A stretch of 64,000 nucleotides of DNA from Oscillospiraceae bacterium (lineage in GTDB: Bacteria > Bacillota > Clostridia > Oscillospirales > Ruminococcaceae), in assembly GCA_004556975.1 (NCBI GenBank), contig SFFD01000005.1:9385-73384 (forward strand). Reading direction: 5' to 3'. The translations under genes were made by a program, and so were the position numbers. Numbering within the stretch: position 1 is the stretch's first letter; every line of letters begins with the position of its first letter. Positions 9,488-16,732 of this stretch are shown here, in pieces. The notes below the pieces were generated by a model. It was not told where the DNA came from, searched no databases, and worked only from the letters and a program-made list of their open reading frames with translations.

Positions 9488-10671
9488 TTAAAATATTCCT
9501 CCGCCAATTTTCTGAATGCCGGAAGCGAACGGCGAATCTGATTTTCAGAAACGCAGTAGGAAATCCGAACATAGCCGCTCAATCCGAAATCGTCGCTCGG
9601 AACAAGAAGAAGCTCATATTTTTTCGCCCTTTCGCTGAAAGCGGCGGCGTTTGCCTCCGGCGATTTTACAAAGAGATAGAAAGCTCCGTCCGGGCGGACG
9701 GCGGAAAAGCCCATTTCTGTCAAAGCGCCGTAAAGAAGCTCGCGGTTTTTGGCATAGACCGAAAGGTCGGCGGTAAGACCGGCGCAGGAGGTAAGCATGT
9801 GCTGGAAAACCGACGGGGTGCAAATATAGCCAAGGGCGCGTCCGGCGCCGCAAACGGCGGCGTAAACGTCTTTCCAACCGTCAATTTCCGGCGAAACAAG
9901 AATATAGCCGACGCGCTCGCCGGGAAGGGAAAGAGACTTGCTGTAAGAATAGCATACCACCGTGTCGCGGTAATATTTTGTTACGAAGGGAACCTTAATC
10001 CCGTCATAGACAATCTCGCGGTAGGGCTCGTCCGAAATGAGAAAAATCCTTTTTCCAAAGCGGCGCTCCGCTTCCGAAAGAATCTCCGAAAGGCGTATGA
10101 TGCTTTCTTCCGAAAGCACCGCGCCCGAGGGGTTGTTCGGCGAATTTATGATGACGGCAGAGGTTTTTTCGTTAAGAGCGCTTTCAAGGCGCTCAAAATC
10201 AATCTGAAAATCCTCCTCTCTGCAGGGAACGGCAACGGGCTTTCCGCCGGCGGTTTCAATATAAACCCGGTATTCGGGAAAACAGGGGGTGAAAATTATT
10301 ACCTCGCCGCCCTCCTCCACAAGCGCGGAGAAAGAAATGGTAAGGCTTGCCGCCGCGCCGCAGGTAAGATAGAGGTGCTCCGCGCCGAAATCCGTTCCAA
10401 AGCGGCGGTTAAGGTCGTCGGCAATGGCACTTCTTGCGGCGGCGCTGCCCGGGGCGGAGGTATAACCGTGAATTTCAACAGGGTTCCGCTCGGTCAAAAG
10501 GCGCACAAGCTCTTCCTCCACCGCCTTGGGCACGGGCGCGTTTGGGTTGCCAATGCTGAAATCAAAGACGTTTTCGTCGCCGATTTCCGCCTTTCTTTTG
10601 TTGCCGTATTCAAAAAGCTCCCGTATTACGGAGCGTTTTTTGCCCAGGGATTCCATTCTTTTTCTGTCCAT
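9484..10671 (-). CDS. Class I/II pyridoxal-phosphate aminotransferase (probable aromatic/aspartate aminotransferase)
   Basis: First gene of the aromatic operon. The 395-residue fold-type I aminotransferase has FSIGNPNAPVP near the N-terminus, INSPNNPSGA, ISDEPYREIVYDG and the PLP lysine in SYSKSLSLPGERVGY. Position in the operon suggests that it transaminates phenylpyruvate and hydroxyphenylpyruvate to Phe and Tyr; that substrate is an inference, and aspartate aminotransferase activity is equally possible. The start is the ATG at 10671, seven bases after AGGAGG; an upstream extension to 10812 would cross the promoter. Confidence 0.9.
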   Translation of the reverse strand: MDRKRMESLGKKRSVIRELFEYGNKRKAEIGDENVFDFSIGNPNAPVPKAVEEELVRLLTERNPVEIHGYTSAPGSAAARSAIADDLNRRFGTDFGAEHLYLTCGAAASLTISFSALVEEGGEVIIFTPCFPEYRVYIETAGGKPVAVPCREEDFQIDFERLESALNEKTSAVIINSPNNPSGAVLSEESIIRLSEILSEAERRFGKRIFLISDEPYREIVYDGIKVPFVTKYYRDTVVCYSYSKSLSLPGERVGYILVSPEIDGWKDVYAAVCGAGRALGYICTPSVFQHMLTSCAGLTADLSVYAKNRELLYGALTEMGFSAVRPDGAFYLFVKSPEANAAAFSERAKKYELLLVPSDDFGLSGYVRISYCVSENQIRRSLPAFRKLAEEYFK

Positions 10672-10689
10672 CAGAGTGCCTCCTAAAAT

Positions 10690-10706
10690 GGTTAACAGCG
10701 TTAACC
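10690..10706. promoter_or_regulatory. Palindromic operator candidate in the aromatic operon leader
   Basis: A 17-base inverted repeat with seven-base arms, GGTTAAC (10690-10696) and GTTAACC (10700-10706), around AGC. It sits about 10 bases downstream of the predicted transcription start and upstream of the ribosome binding site. It is a plausible repressor site; the regulator is unknown. Confidence 0.5.
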
Positions 10707-10723
10707 TAAATAAACATACAAAT

Positions 10724-10751
10724 ATTATACGCTTTAAATCGAAAAAGTCAA
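10724..10751 (-). promoter_or_regulatory. Promoter of the aromatic amino acid operon
   Basis: On the minus strand, -35 TTGACT (10746-10751) and a perfect -10 TATAAT (10724-10729) are 16 bases apart. Transcription would start near 10717, giving a short leader of about 45 bases that leaves no room for an attenuator or T-box. Confidence 0.82.
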
Positions 10752-11108
10752 TAGAGCCGGGGCGTTGCAAAGAAAAAAATAAAAGTATATAATGTTGCTG
10801 TAATAAAAACAAAAACCTGCACCGGCTAAAACAGAAACGATTTGGAAAGAACGCATTTTTCTCCGGGGATTTCAGAAAGCCGCCCTTTGCGGTAAAAATC
10901 CAAAACGGCCCGGCGAACGGGCTTCGCCAAAGAGATGATTAAGGGCATAACCGCTTTTCGAAAAAGCACGGCGGAAAGAATGCTTTCGGTGTACTGTGAA
11001 AAATTCGGTTTTAATGCCGGCGGCAAAATTTTTTCCGTAAAAACGGGAAGCAAACCTTGTGCTTACGGATTATAACTGCAAACTTGAAGCTTGAAGGGAG
11101 GCAAAATT

Positions 11109-11654
11109 ATGGACGAGGAGCTCGGTTCGGAATCGGTAAGGGAACAGCTTATAGCGGAGGGAACGGCGGAGCTTGAAGCCCACGGAATAGCGGACTTTTC
11201 GCTGCGAAGGGTGGCGGCCGCCTGTAACATTTCCTGTGCAGCGCCCTATAAGCATTTCAAAAACCGCGGGGAATTTATAAATTCCATCTTTGCCTATATT
11301 AAAAATCAACTGGATTTGCTTCTTGACCAGGTGAAAAAGGTCTATCCGGATGACCCTAAAATGCAGCTTATTGAAAGCTGTATGGCATATATCCGCTTTT
11401 GCACAGCCAATCCTCATTTTCGGGCGGTGCTTATGCTGGCGGGCGGCGAGCTTCCCCTTGCGGGGCGGGTGAAAAAGCTTGTACCCCTCTGCCTTGCGGA
11501 AATGTCAAAGGAAAAACAGGAGGACAGGTGCTGTGTCATTCGCTCCGTCGCCTACGGCGCGGCGCTTATGCTTGAAAGAGGAGAGATAGAATATAACGAA
11601 GCAATGATGCGCAGAATCCGCGAAAGCATAGCGCGTGAGCTTGAAAGCCGATAG
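11109..11654 (+). CDS. TetR/AcrR family transcriptional regulator
   Basis: A 181-residue DNA-binding protein. The N-terminal helix-turn-helix covers about residues 22-50 (FSLRRVAAACNIS ... PYKHFKNRGEF), followed by a helical ligand-binding domain of low conservation. The start is the ATG at 11109, six bases after GGGAGG. It lies divergent from the aromatic operon and about 130 bases before the cation antiporter, so it may control one of these or itself; nothing in the sequence decides which. The cysteine pair in the recognition area (CNISCAAP) is unusual but not diagnostic. Confidence 0.88.
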   Translation: MDEELGSESVREQLIAEGTAELEAHGIADFSLRRVAAACNISCAAPYKHFKNRGEFINSIFAYIKNQLDLLLDQVKKVYPDDPKMQLIESCMAYIRFCTANPHFRAVLMLAGGELPLAGRVKKLVPLCLAEMSKEKQEDRCCVIRSVAYGAALMLERGEIEYNEAMMRRIRESIARELESR

Positions 11655-11787
11655 AAAGCATTGCTTTCTGCCTGAAATTTTGTTCTGATTTTACCGAAAA
11701 AATTTGGTCTGCACTTGAATTTATAATAAAATAGGTATATATTTAATCCTTGTGCTTTAAAAATCAGAAAAAAAGAGGAAAATATTT

Positions 11788-13092
11788 ATGACAGCTTTGC
11801 TTTCCGTTGCCGTTGCCATAATTGCCGGACTTTTGATGACAAGGGTGCTTAAACCCCTGCACCTTCCGGACGTAACGGCATATTTGATTACGGGCGTGCT
11901 TATAGGGCCGTATCTTATCGGCGCGCTCGGCGTTCCGGGTCTTGGTTTCAATACCGCTGAAGATGTTTCTGCGCTTACCCCTATTTCAAATATGGCGCTT
12001 GGGTTTATCGCCTTTGCCATTGGCAATGAATTTCGCCTTGCCGACCTTAAAAAGACCGGAAAGGCGGCCACCGTTATAGGAATTGTTCAGGCGCTTGTCG
12101 CCGCCGCAGCCACTGACGCCGTGCTTATTGCTTTTCATTTCGCAATGCCGGAAAAGCTTTCTCTTCCGGCAGCCACAACCCTTGGCGCAATCGCCACCGC
12201 AACGGCGCCTGCGGCCACCCTTATGGTTGTGCGGCAATATAAGGCCAAGGGCAGTCTTACAAACCTTTTGCTGCCCATAGTCGCCCTGGATGACGCCGTG
12301 GGTCTTGTGGTTTTTGCCGTAAGCTTCGGCGCGGCAAAGGCAATGAGCAGCGGCGCTTTGGACATTGTTTCAGTTGTGATAGAGCCGCTTCTTGAAATTT
12401 TGCTTTCTCTTGCTCTCGGCGCCGCCATGGGGTATATTCTGACTCTGCTTGAAAGAAAATTCTTTTCCAACAGCAACCGTATGTCCATGACAATAGGCTT
12501 TGTGCTGTTGACCGTGGCGCTTTCATCGCTTAAATTCACCGTGGGTGCGCTGCACATCTCGTTCAGCTCGCTTCTTGTGTGCATGATGCTGGGTACTGTT
12601 TTCTGCAACACATGCCCGCTTTCCTTTGACCTTATGGAGCGTGCCGACCGCTGGACGGCACCCCTTTATGTGTTCTTCTTTGTCGTAAGCGGCGCCGGAC
12701 TTGAACTTTCCGTGTTCAAGGATTTGTGGGTGGTGCTTATCGGTATTATTTATGTGCTTGTTCGCGCTCTCGGCAAATACGCCGGCGCTTTTGGCGGCTG
12801 TGTCGCCACAAAGCAGGATAAAAAGGTTACCCAAAATCTCGGCATAGCTTTGTTCCCCCAGGCGGGGGTGGCCCTTGGAATGTGCGTAACCGCAAGCCAG
12901 CTTGAGGGCGACGGCAAAATCATACGCAATATAGTGCTTTTCGCAATTCTTATCTATGAGCTTGTCGGCCCCACTCTTACAAAATGGGCGCTTACACGCT
13001 CCGGAGATATTGTGGCAAAGCCCGAAGAATATAAAAACCGCCGTGCCGACCTTCTTTCAGGCGCGCGCAAATCATGGAACCATAAATTCTGA
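11788..13092 (+). CDS. Cation:proton antiporter, CPA2/Kef-like
   Basis: Integral membrane exchanger of 434 residues with 12-13 predicted hydrophobic spans, belonging to the Na+/H+ exchanger superfamily. The sixth-span region carries ALDDAVGLVVF, the acidic pair expected for proton-coupled cation exchange; SNMALGFIAFAIGNEF and the proline-rich FPQAGVALG are also present. No C-terminal TrkA-N or USP domain follows, so it is shorter than KefB/C. A GAGG ribosome binding site precedes the ATG by eight bases. Substrate (Na+, K+ or Li+) is unknown. Confidence 0.88.
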   Translation: MTALLSVAVAIIAGLLMTRVLKPLHLPDVTAYLITGVLIGPYLIGALGVPGLGFNTAEDVSALTPISNMALGFIAFAIGNEFRLADLKKTGKAATVIGIVQALVAAAATDAVLIAFHFAMPEKLSLPAATTLGAIATATAPAATLMVVRQYKAKGSLTNLLLPIVALDDAVGLVVFAVSFGAAKAMSSGALDIVSVVIEPLLEILLSLALGAAMGYILTLLERKFFSNSNRMSMTIGFVLLTVALSSLKFTVGALHISFSSLLVCMMLGTVFCNTCPLSFDLMERADRWTAPLYVFFFVVSGAGLELSVFKDLWVVLIGIIYVLVRALGKYAGAFGGCVATKQDKKVTQNLGIALFPQAGVALGMCVTASQLEGDGKIIRNIVLFAILIYELVGPTLTKWALTRSGDIVAKPEEYKNRRADLLSGARKSWNHKF

Positions 13093-13100
13093 AACAAAAA

Positions 13101-13128
13101 AGCGGCGCCGCCGGGCGCTGCTTTTTTT
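13101..13128 (+). terminator. Intrinsic terminator after the antiporter gene
   Basis: A nine-pair stem (AGCGGCGCC with GGCGCTGCT-type partner, one G-U) and a run of seven T begin nine bases after the stop codon. Confidence 0.8.
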
Positions 13129-13308
13129 CGCGATTTCCGGCGCAATGCCGAAAATTGTGCCGGCGGCTTTACAGCTTATTTTGCTTTGCGCATTGCCCGT
13201 GGCGTCTGAAAAATATGCTTTTACGGCGCCACGACCTGATTTTTTTAAGTCGGTTAGGAATATTTCGCTTATTGTTAACAAATATTACATAGATAAATTT
13301 TAAAATTG

Positions 13309-13317
13309 TGATATACT
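13309..13317 (+). promoter_or_regulatory. Extended -10 promoter element of the surface protein gene
   Basis: TGATATACT, the same extended -10 as upstream of brnQ, about 50 bases before the start codon. No good -35 box is at the usual distance. Confidence 0.5.
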
Positions 13318-13366
13318 TACTAATCGTAGGAATATCCCTTTCTGAATTTAAGGAGGTTTTTTGAAA

Positions 13367-15043
13367 ATGAAAGCCATTAAACGAATTTCTGCGCTGCTTC
13401 TTGCGGTCGTCATGGTTGTCGCTATGGTTCCCGCAGTGAACGCCTTCGCCCTTGAGTGGGAAGAGCAGCTCTCCAAATATGACCTTGTGTTCAGTGCAGG
13501 CGCCGGCAACGGCGGCAGCGAAACATGGACGTATCTGAAAGACGAACCGGCGGATCTTCCCGACGCGGGAACCCTCGGCTTTGTTTACAGCGGATACTAC
13601 TTCACCGGCTGGAAAATAAACGGCAAAATTTATCAGTCCGGCAGCCGCTTCTATCTTGACCCGAAAACCGCAAGCAACAACGGCGACCGCTACATTGTCA
13701 GCGCCGTAGCTCAGTGGCAGAAGAACGGCACGTCCTCTTCCTCCACGTCTTCAAGCAGCAAGACCTATATTTACGGTACATATAAGCCCGGCGAAAAGGC
13801 AAAGGGCAACGAATATATCGTAAAATATGTTGCAGGCGAAGCATTTGAGCTTGATACATGCTCCTTCACAAGAGAAGGCTATACCTTCGCCGGGTGGGAA
13901 GTTGACGGCGAAATTTTCTCTGCGGGCGTAAAAGTCAAATCAGACACGAACTTCACCGCCACCGCCACATGGAAGTCCAACGGAATCCATATAAGCGACT
14001 ATAATCCAAGCTCCTCCGCTTCCAGCTCTACAAGCAGCAAGCCCGCCTCCAGTAGCAAGCCCGCCTCCAGCAGCAAGCCCGCTTCCAGCAGCAAACCGGC
14101 AAGCAGCTCCACCGCAAGCAAGCCGCAAAGCTCAAGCTCTTCCTCAAGCGTTGCGGAATCCTCTCTTTCAAGCTCTTCGGAAGCTTCCTCTCTGCCTGAA
14201 ACTCCCGTAACTCCTTCCGTACCGGAATATACCCCCGTAACCCTTTCTTACAGCATTTCAGGCGATATTCCCGTAACCGGAATTGAGTTTACCTTAAATG
14301 AGGACCTTGGCGGAAAGGTTCAGCTTGACGTTTCGGTTCTTGACGGCTACAGTGCCGCGGACGACGTAACATCCGCCTTTATTGCAGACGGCGACGTTCT
14401 TTCCGCCTTTGATATTTCCGTACTTCTTGACGGCGCGGCATATCACGGCTCTTCCGAGGGCGTAATCAAATACACTCTTAACGGAACCCAGGCAAACGCT
14501 TCTTCCAACTATAAAGAATATGTCGCCGCGCTTGTTCACGTCATCGGCGCAGAGGACTTTGCCGGCAGTTCTTATTATATGAGTGAAAACGGCAAGGCAT
14601 ATCTTTATAATGTCGAAACAGAAAGCAAGTCAGAGGTAAACAATATTTCCTTTGCACAGCATGACGGAATTTACCGCCCGGTGATTGCCGACGTCAACAG
14701 CCTTTCCACCTTTGCCTATCTTGCAAAGGAAGGCACGATTGTTGAAGTAAAGCTTATGCCCGATATCAACGCCACAGAGGTTTCAATGAACGTTGCCTCG
14801 CTTTCCCCGGTAATGCTTGTTCAGCTTGAAATGGGCAAAGCGGCAGCCGCCTCTTCGGGAATTCCGGTGTGGGCGCTTATCCTTATAATTCTGCTTGCGG
14901 TTGTTATAATTGCCATTGTTGTGCTGTTCATTATATTCAGAATAAAGGGCAGCGGCGGCAAGCCGAAAACCGGCACCGTTGAAAGACGCGTGGTTCACCG
15001 CCAGAACACCAAGGTAACCGGCTTTGATGACGACGATTTCTGA
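13367..15043 (+). CDS. Ser-rich membrane-anchored surface protein with InlB-like repeats
   Basis: A 558-residue exported protein of unknown role. A signal peptide (about residues 1-27, ending near VNAFA) is followed by two short beta-rich modules of the Listeria-Bacteroides (InlB B-repeat) kind, each with a Phe-x-Gly-Trp core (FTGWKINGKIY, FAGWEVDGEIF). A flexible linker of about 70 residues contains five Lys-Pro-Ala-Ser-Ser type repeats. A less conserved extracellular domain follows, then a single membrane span (about 505-530) and a charged cytoplasmic tail ending FDDDDF. There is no LPxTG motif, so anchoring is by the membrane. AGGAGG lies ten bases before the ATG. Adhesion or a wall-sensing role would be guesses. 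Confidence 0.8.
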   Translation: MKAIKRISALLLAVVMVVAMVPAVNAFALEWEEQLSKYDLVFSAGAGNGGSETWTYLKDEPADLPDAGTLGFVYSGYYFTGWKINGKIYQSGSRFYLDPKTASNNGDRYIVSAVAQWQKNGTSSSSTSSSSKTYIYGTYKPGEKAKGNEYIVKYVAGEAFELDTCSFTREGYTFAGWEVDGEIFSAGVKVKSDTNFTATATWKSNGIHISDYNPSSSASSSTSSKPASSSKPASSSKPASSSKPASSSTASKPQSSSSSSSVAESSLSSSSEASSLPETPVTPSVPEYTPVTLSYSISGDIPVTGIEFTLNEDLGGKVQLDVSVLDGYSAADDVTSAFIADGDVLSAFDISVLLDGAAYHGSSEGVIKYTLNGTQANASSNYKEYVAALVHVIGAEDFAGSSYYMSENGKAYLYNVETESKSEVNNISFAQHDGIYRPVIADVNSLSTFAYLAKEGTIVEVKLMPDINATEVSMNVASLSPVMLVQLEMGKAAAASSGIPVWALILIILLAVVIIAIVVLFIIFRIKGSGGKPKTGTVERRVVHRQNTKVTGFDDDDF

Positions 15044-15069
15044 TTTAAGACCGTAATAATTCATAAGAG

Positions 15070-15104
15070 AATCCCGTGCTCATTTTGAGCACGGGATTTT
15101 TTAT
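15070..15104 (+). terminator. Intrinsic terminator built from the TTGAGCAC octamer
   Basis: Perfect 13-base arms (AATCCCGTGCTCA at 15070-15082, TGAGCACGGGATT at 15086-15098), loop TTT, then a T run. The right arm contains TTGAGCAC; the left arm contains GTGCTCAT, one base off. Confidence 0.93.
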
Positions 15105-15159
15105 TAGCCGGATTTTTGAGCACGCCGCTTTATTGTCTTATTAACTTCTGTATTTTTTA

Positions 15160-15188
15160 TTGCATTTTGACAAAAACCGTGGTATGCT
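15160..15188 (+). promoter_or_regulatory. Promoter of the GNAT-YoaP gene
   Basis: TTGCAT (15160-15165) and TATGCT (15183-15188) are separated by 17 bases; the ATG is about 40 bases downstream. Confidence 0.6.
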
Positions 15189-15228
15189 GAAAAAGAACGA
15201 ATATTCGATTTTGTAAGGGGAGAATATT

Positions 15229-15984
15229 ATGGACGCAGAACCTGAGTTTATCAACCTGACGGAGGAAAATATAGATTCCCAGCACCTTTGCTGCATAATT
15301 CGCAGTAAAACCGTTCACCCCGGGGTGGAGGCAAAGCGCGCATGGCTGCGCGCCCGCCTTGCGGAAGGTCATGTTTTTCGCAAGCTGAACGAAAAAGCAA
15401 CGGTTTTTATCGAATATGCCCCTTTAGAAAAGGCATGGGTGCCCGTTATCGGCGAAAATTATATGTATATATATTGCCTTTGGGTTCTCGGCGACCGCCG
15501 CGGCAAGGGATATGGCGAAATGCTTATGAACTATTGCATTGATGATGCAAAGGCAAAGGGTAAATCCGGCGTTTGTATGCTTGCCGCAGAAAAACAGAAG
15601 GCTTGGCTTTCAGACCAAGGCTTTGCCGAAAAATTCGGCTTTCTTCCGATAGATTCCACAGATTACGGCTATAAGCTGCTGGCGCTTTCCTTTGACAAAA
15701 CCGTGCCGCGCTTTGCCGAAAACGCAAAGGCAGGAAAAATCGAATCGCCGGAGCTTACCGTGTATTACAGCGACCAATGCCCGTATATTCCGCAAACAAC
15801 AGCCCTTGTCAAGAAATTCTGTGAGGAAAATTCCGTTTTGTACACCCTTATTCATGTTGACAGCCTTGAAAAAGCGAAGGCGCTGCCCTGTGTTTTCAAT
15901 AATTACGCGGTGTTTTATAAAGGCGAATTTGTTACGGTGAACCTTACGGATGCCGCTGCGCTGAAAAAAATTCTTAAGAAATAA
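15229..15984 (+). CDS. GNAT acetyltransferase with C-terminal YoaP-like domain
   Basis: A 251-residue cytoplasmic protein. Residues about 1-165 form a GNAT fold, with the acetyl-CoA loop DRRGKGYGEMLM near 95-106. Residues about 175-251 resemble the YoaP-like domain: a thioredoxin-like segment with YYSDQCPYIPQT and no second cysteine. The same two-domain arrangement is known from B. subtilis YoaP and relatives, of unknown substrate. AGGGGAG precedes the ATG by seven bases. It has its own promoter and stands between two terminator or promoter units, so it is probably monocistronic. Confidence 0.85.
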   Translation: MDAEPEFINLTEENIDSQHLCCIIRSKTVHPGVEAKRAWLRARLAEGHVFRKLNEKATVFIEYAPLEKAWVPVIGENYMYIYCLWVLGDRRGKGYGEMLMNYCIDDAKAKGKSGVCMLAAEKQKAWLSDQGFAEKFGFLPIDSTDYGYKLLALSFDKTVPRFAENAKAGKIESPELTVYYSDQCPYIPQTTALVKKFCEENSVLYTLIHVDSLEKAKALPCVFNNYAVFYKGEFVTVNLTDAAALKKILKK

Positions 15985-16348
15985 CAGGAGGAGCACAAAA
16001 TAAAAAAATAGCTGCACTTTTGCTTTCGGCGCGGAATTTATCACCGTGGATTTCTTAAAGTTAAGCAAAGAAGAATCAAAAATATATACCGACAATGATT
16101 TTCTTGAAAACATAAGCGAAAATTATAGTTCGCAGGAAGGCGTAACGGAAAGCAAAGTTGCTCCCGTTTCCGTGGGAGGAAAGAAAATCCCTGCGGTTAA
16201 TATAAAAATGTACAGCGGCGCGGGCGACGAAATTTACGGTCTGACATTTGTAAAGGTGCTTGACGGCGCGGTATGTATGGTAAACGTGTGTGCATATGAC
16301 GAACCGGGGCTTGCCGCAATTACGGATATGCCGGAGCTTGACTGGTAA
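15985..16348 (+). pseudogene. Remnant of a small secreted or lipoprotein gene
   Basis: An AGGAGG site (15985-15992 area) is followed at 16000 by codons that would read MKKIAALLLS, a typical signal peptide start, except that the first codon is ATA and the frame ends soon after. One base out of phase, a 100-codon frame begins at a GTG (16046) and reads to 16348: a soluble, Gly/Val-rich domain ending ITDMPELDW with no cysteine lipobox. The simplest reading is a lipoprotein gene that lost its start codon and an internal segment. Alternatively the 16046-16348 frame is translated from GTG, but it lacks a ribosome binding site. Confidence 0.5.
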
Positions 16349-16440
16349 AGCCGCGCGGATTTTTTGAAATCCGAACCGTGCATAAATCCCCAAAGCCGAA
16401 AAAACGGTCAAAAATTTCCGCAAAAATTCAAAAAAAGCTA

Positions 16441-16469
16441 TTGACTTTTACGGTTTAAAGTGTTATGCT
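16441..16469 (+). promoter_or_regulatory. Promoter of the aromatic leader peptide and ABC importer
   Basis: TTGACT (16441-16446) and TATGCT (16464-16469) with a 17-base spacer. The predicted start near 16476 gives a leader of about 255 bases before the substrate-binding protein gene. Confidence 0.8.
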
Positions 16470-16512
16470 TTTAAACGTTGAAACCAAACTCTTAAGAAAG
16501 GAAGCGCAAACG

Positions 16513-16641
16513 ATGAAAAAAATGGCTATGAACATGGCAAAATACTTTAGATTTACCGTTCGCTATTTTGCGGGCTATTTTTGCTATGCTTACTATTATT
16601 TTTATCGCAGAAACAAAATAGTGCTTCCCATGGCGGTTTGA
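16513..16641 (+). CDS. Tyr/Phe-rich leader peptide, 42 residues
   Basis: A small open frame preceded by AAAGGAAG. It encodes MKKMAMNMAKYFRF at its start and a segment CYAYYYFYRR at residues 24-33. Eight Tyr and five Phe, 13 aromatics in all, fall within residues 11-31. It lies between a good promoter and an intrinsic terminator that precedes an ABC importer of the family known to carry tryptophan or tyrosine. By analogy with leader peptides such as pheL and trpL, ribosome stalling at these codons would control termination. Being a real coding frame is inferred from composition and position only; no homologue is known to me. Confidence 0.7.
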   Translation: MKKMAMNMAKYFRFTVRYFAGYFCYAYYYFYRRNKIVLPMAV

Positions 16642-16675
16642 TTTCTCTGTTTTGTAAAGCAACAGAAATTTAAGC

Positions 16676-16710
16676 GCGGTTCTTGCGGAAGCAGGGACCG
16701 CATATTTTTT
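16676..16710 (+). terminator. Attenuator terminator upstream of the aromatic amino acid importer
   Basis: GCGGTTC (16676-16682) pairs with GGACCGC (16695-16701), seven pairs with one G-U, followed by ATATTTTTT. The left arm region GTTCTTGCG (16679-16687) can instead pair with CGCAGAAAC (16606-16614) inside the leader peptide gene, eight of nine positions counting one G-U. This gives a mutually exclusive antiterminator. Confidence 0.68.
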
Positions 16711-16732
16711 GAAAATCAGGAGGAAGTAAAAC

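Larger units (their letters stand above)
10672..11108. other. Intergenic region between the aromatic operon and the TetR gene
   Basis: About 440 bases without a convincing gene. The left end holds the aromatic operon promoter and palindrome. A plus-strand promoter-like pair is present, TTGCAA (10765-10770) and TATAAT (10788-10793) with a 17-base spacer, but no obvious gene follows until 11109. A 75-codon minus-strand frame (10826-11053, TTG start) and a 46-codon plus-strand frame from the ATG at 10935 lack good ribosome binding sites; a decayed gene is possible. Confidence 0.5.

Noticed and set aside
14035..14110. Short direct repeats resembling a CRISPR array or minisatellite
   Set aside because: The units are 15-18 bases without unique spacers and are in frame, coding for a Ser-Lys-Pro-Ala linker.
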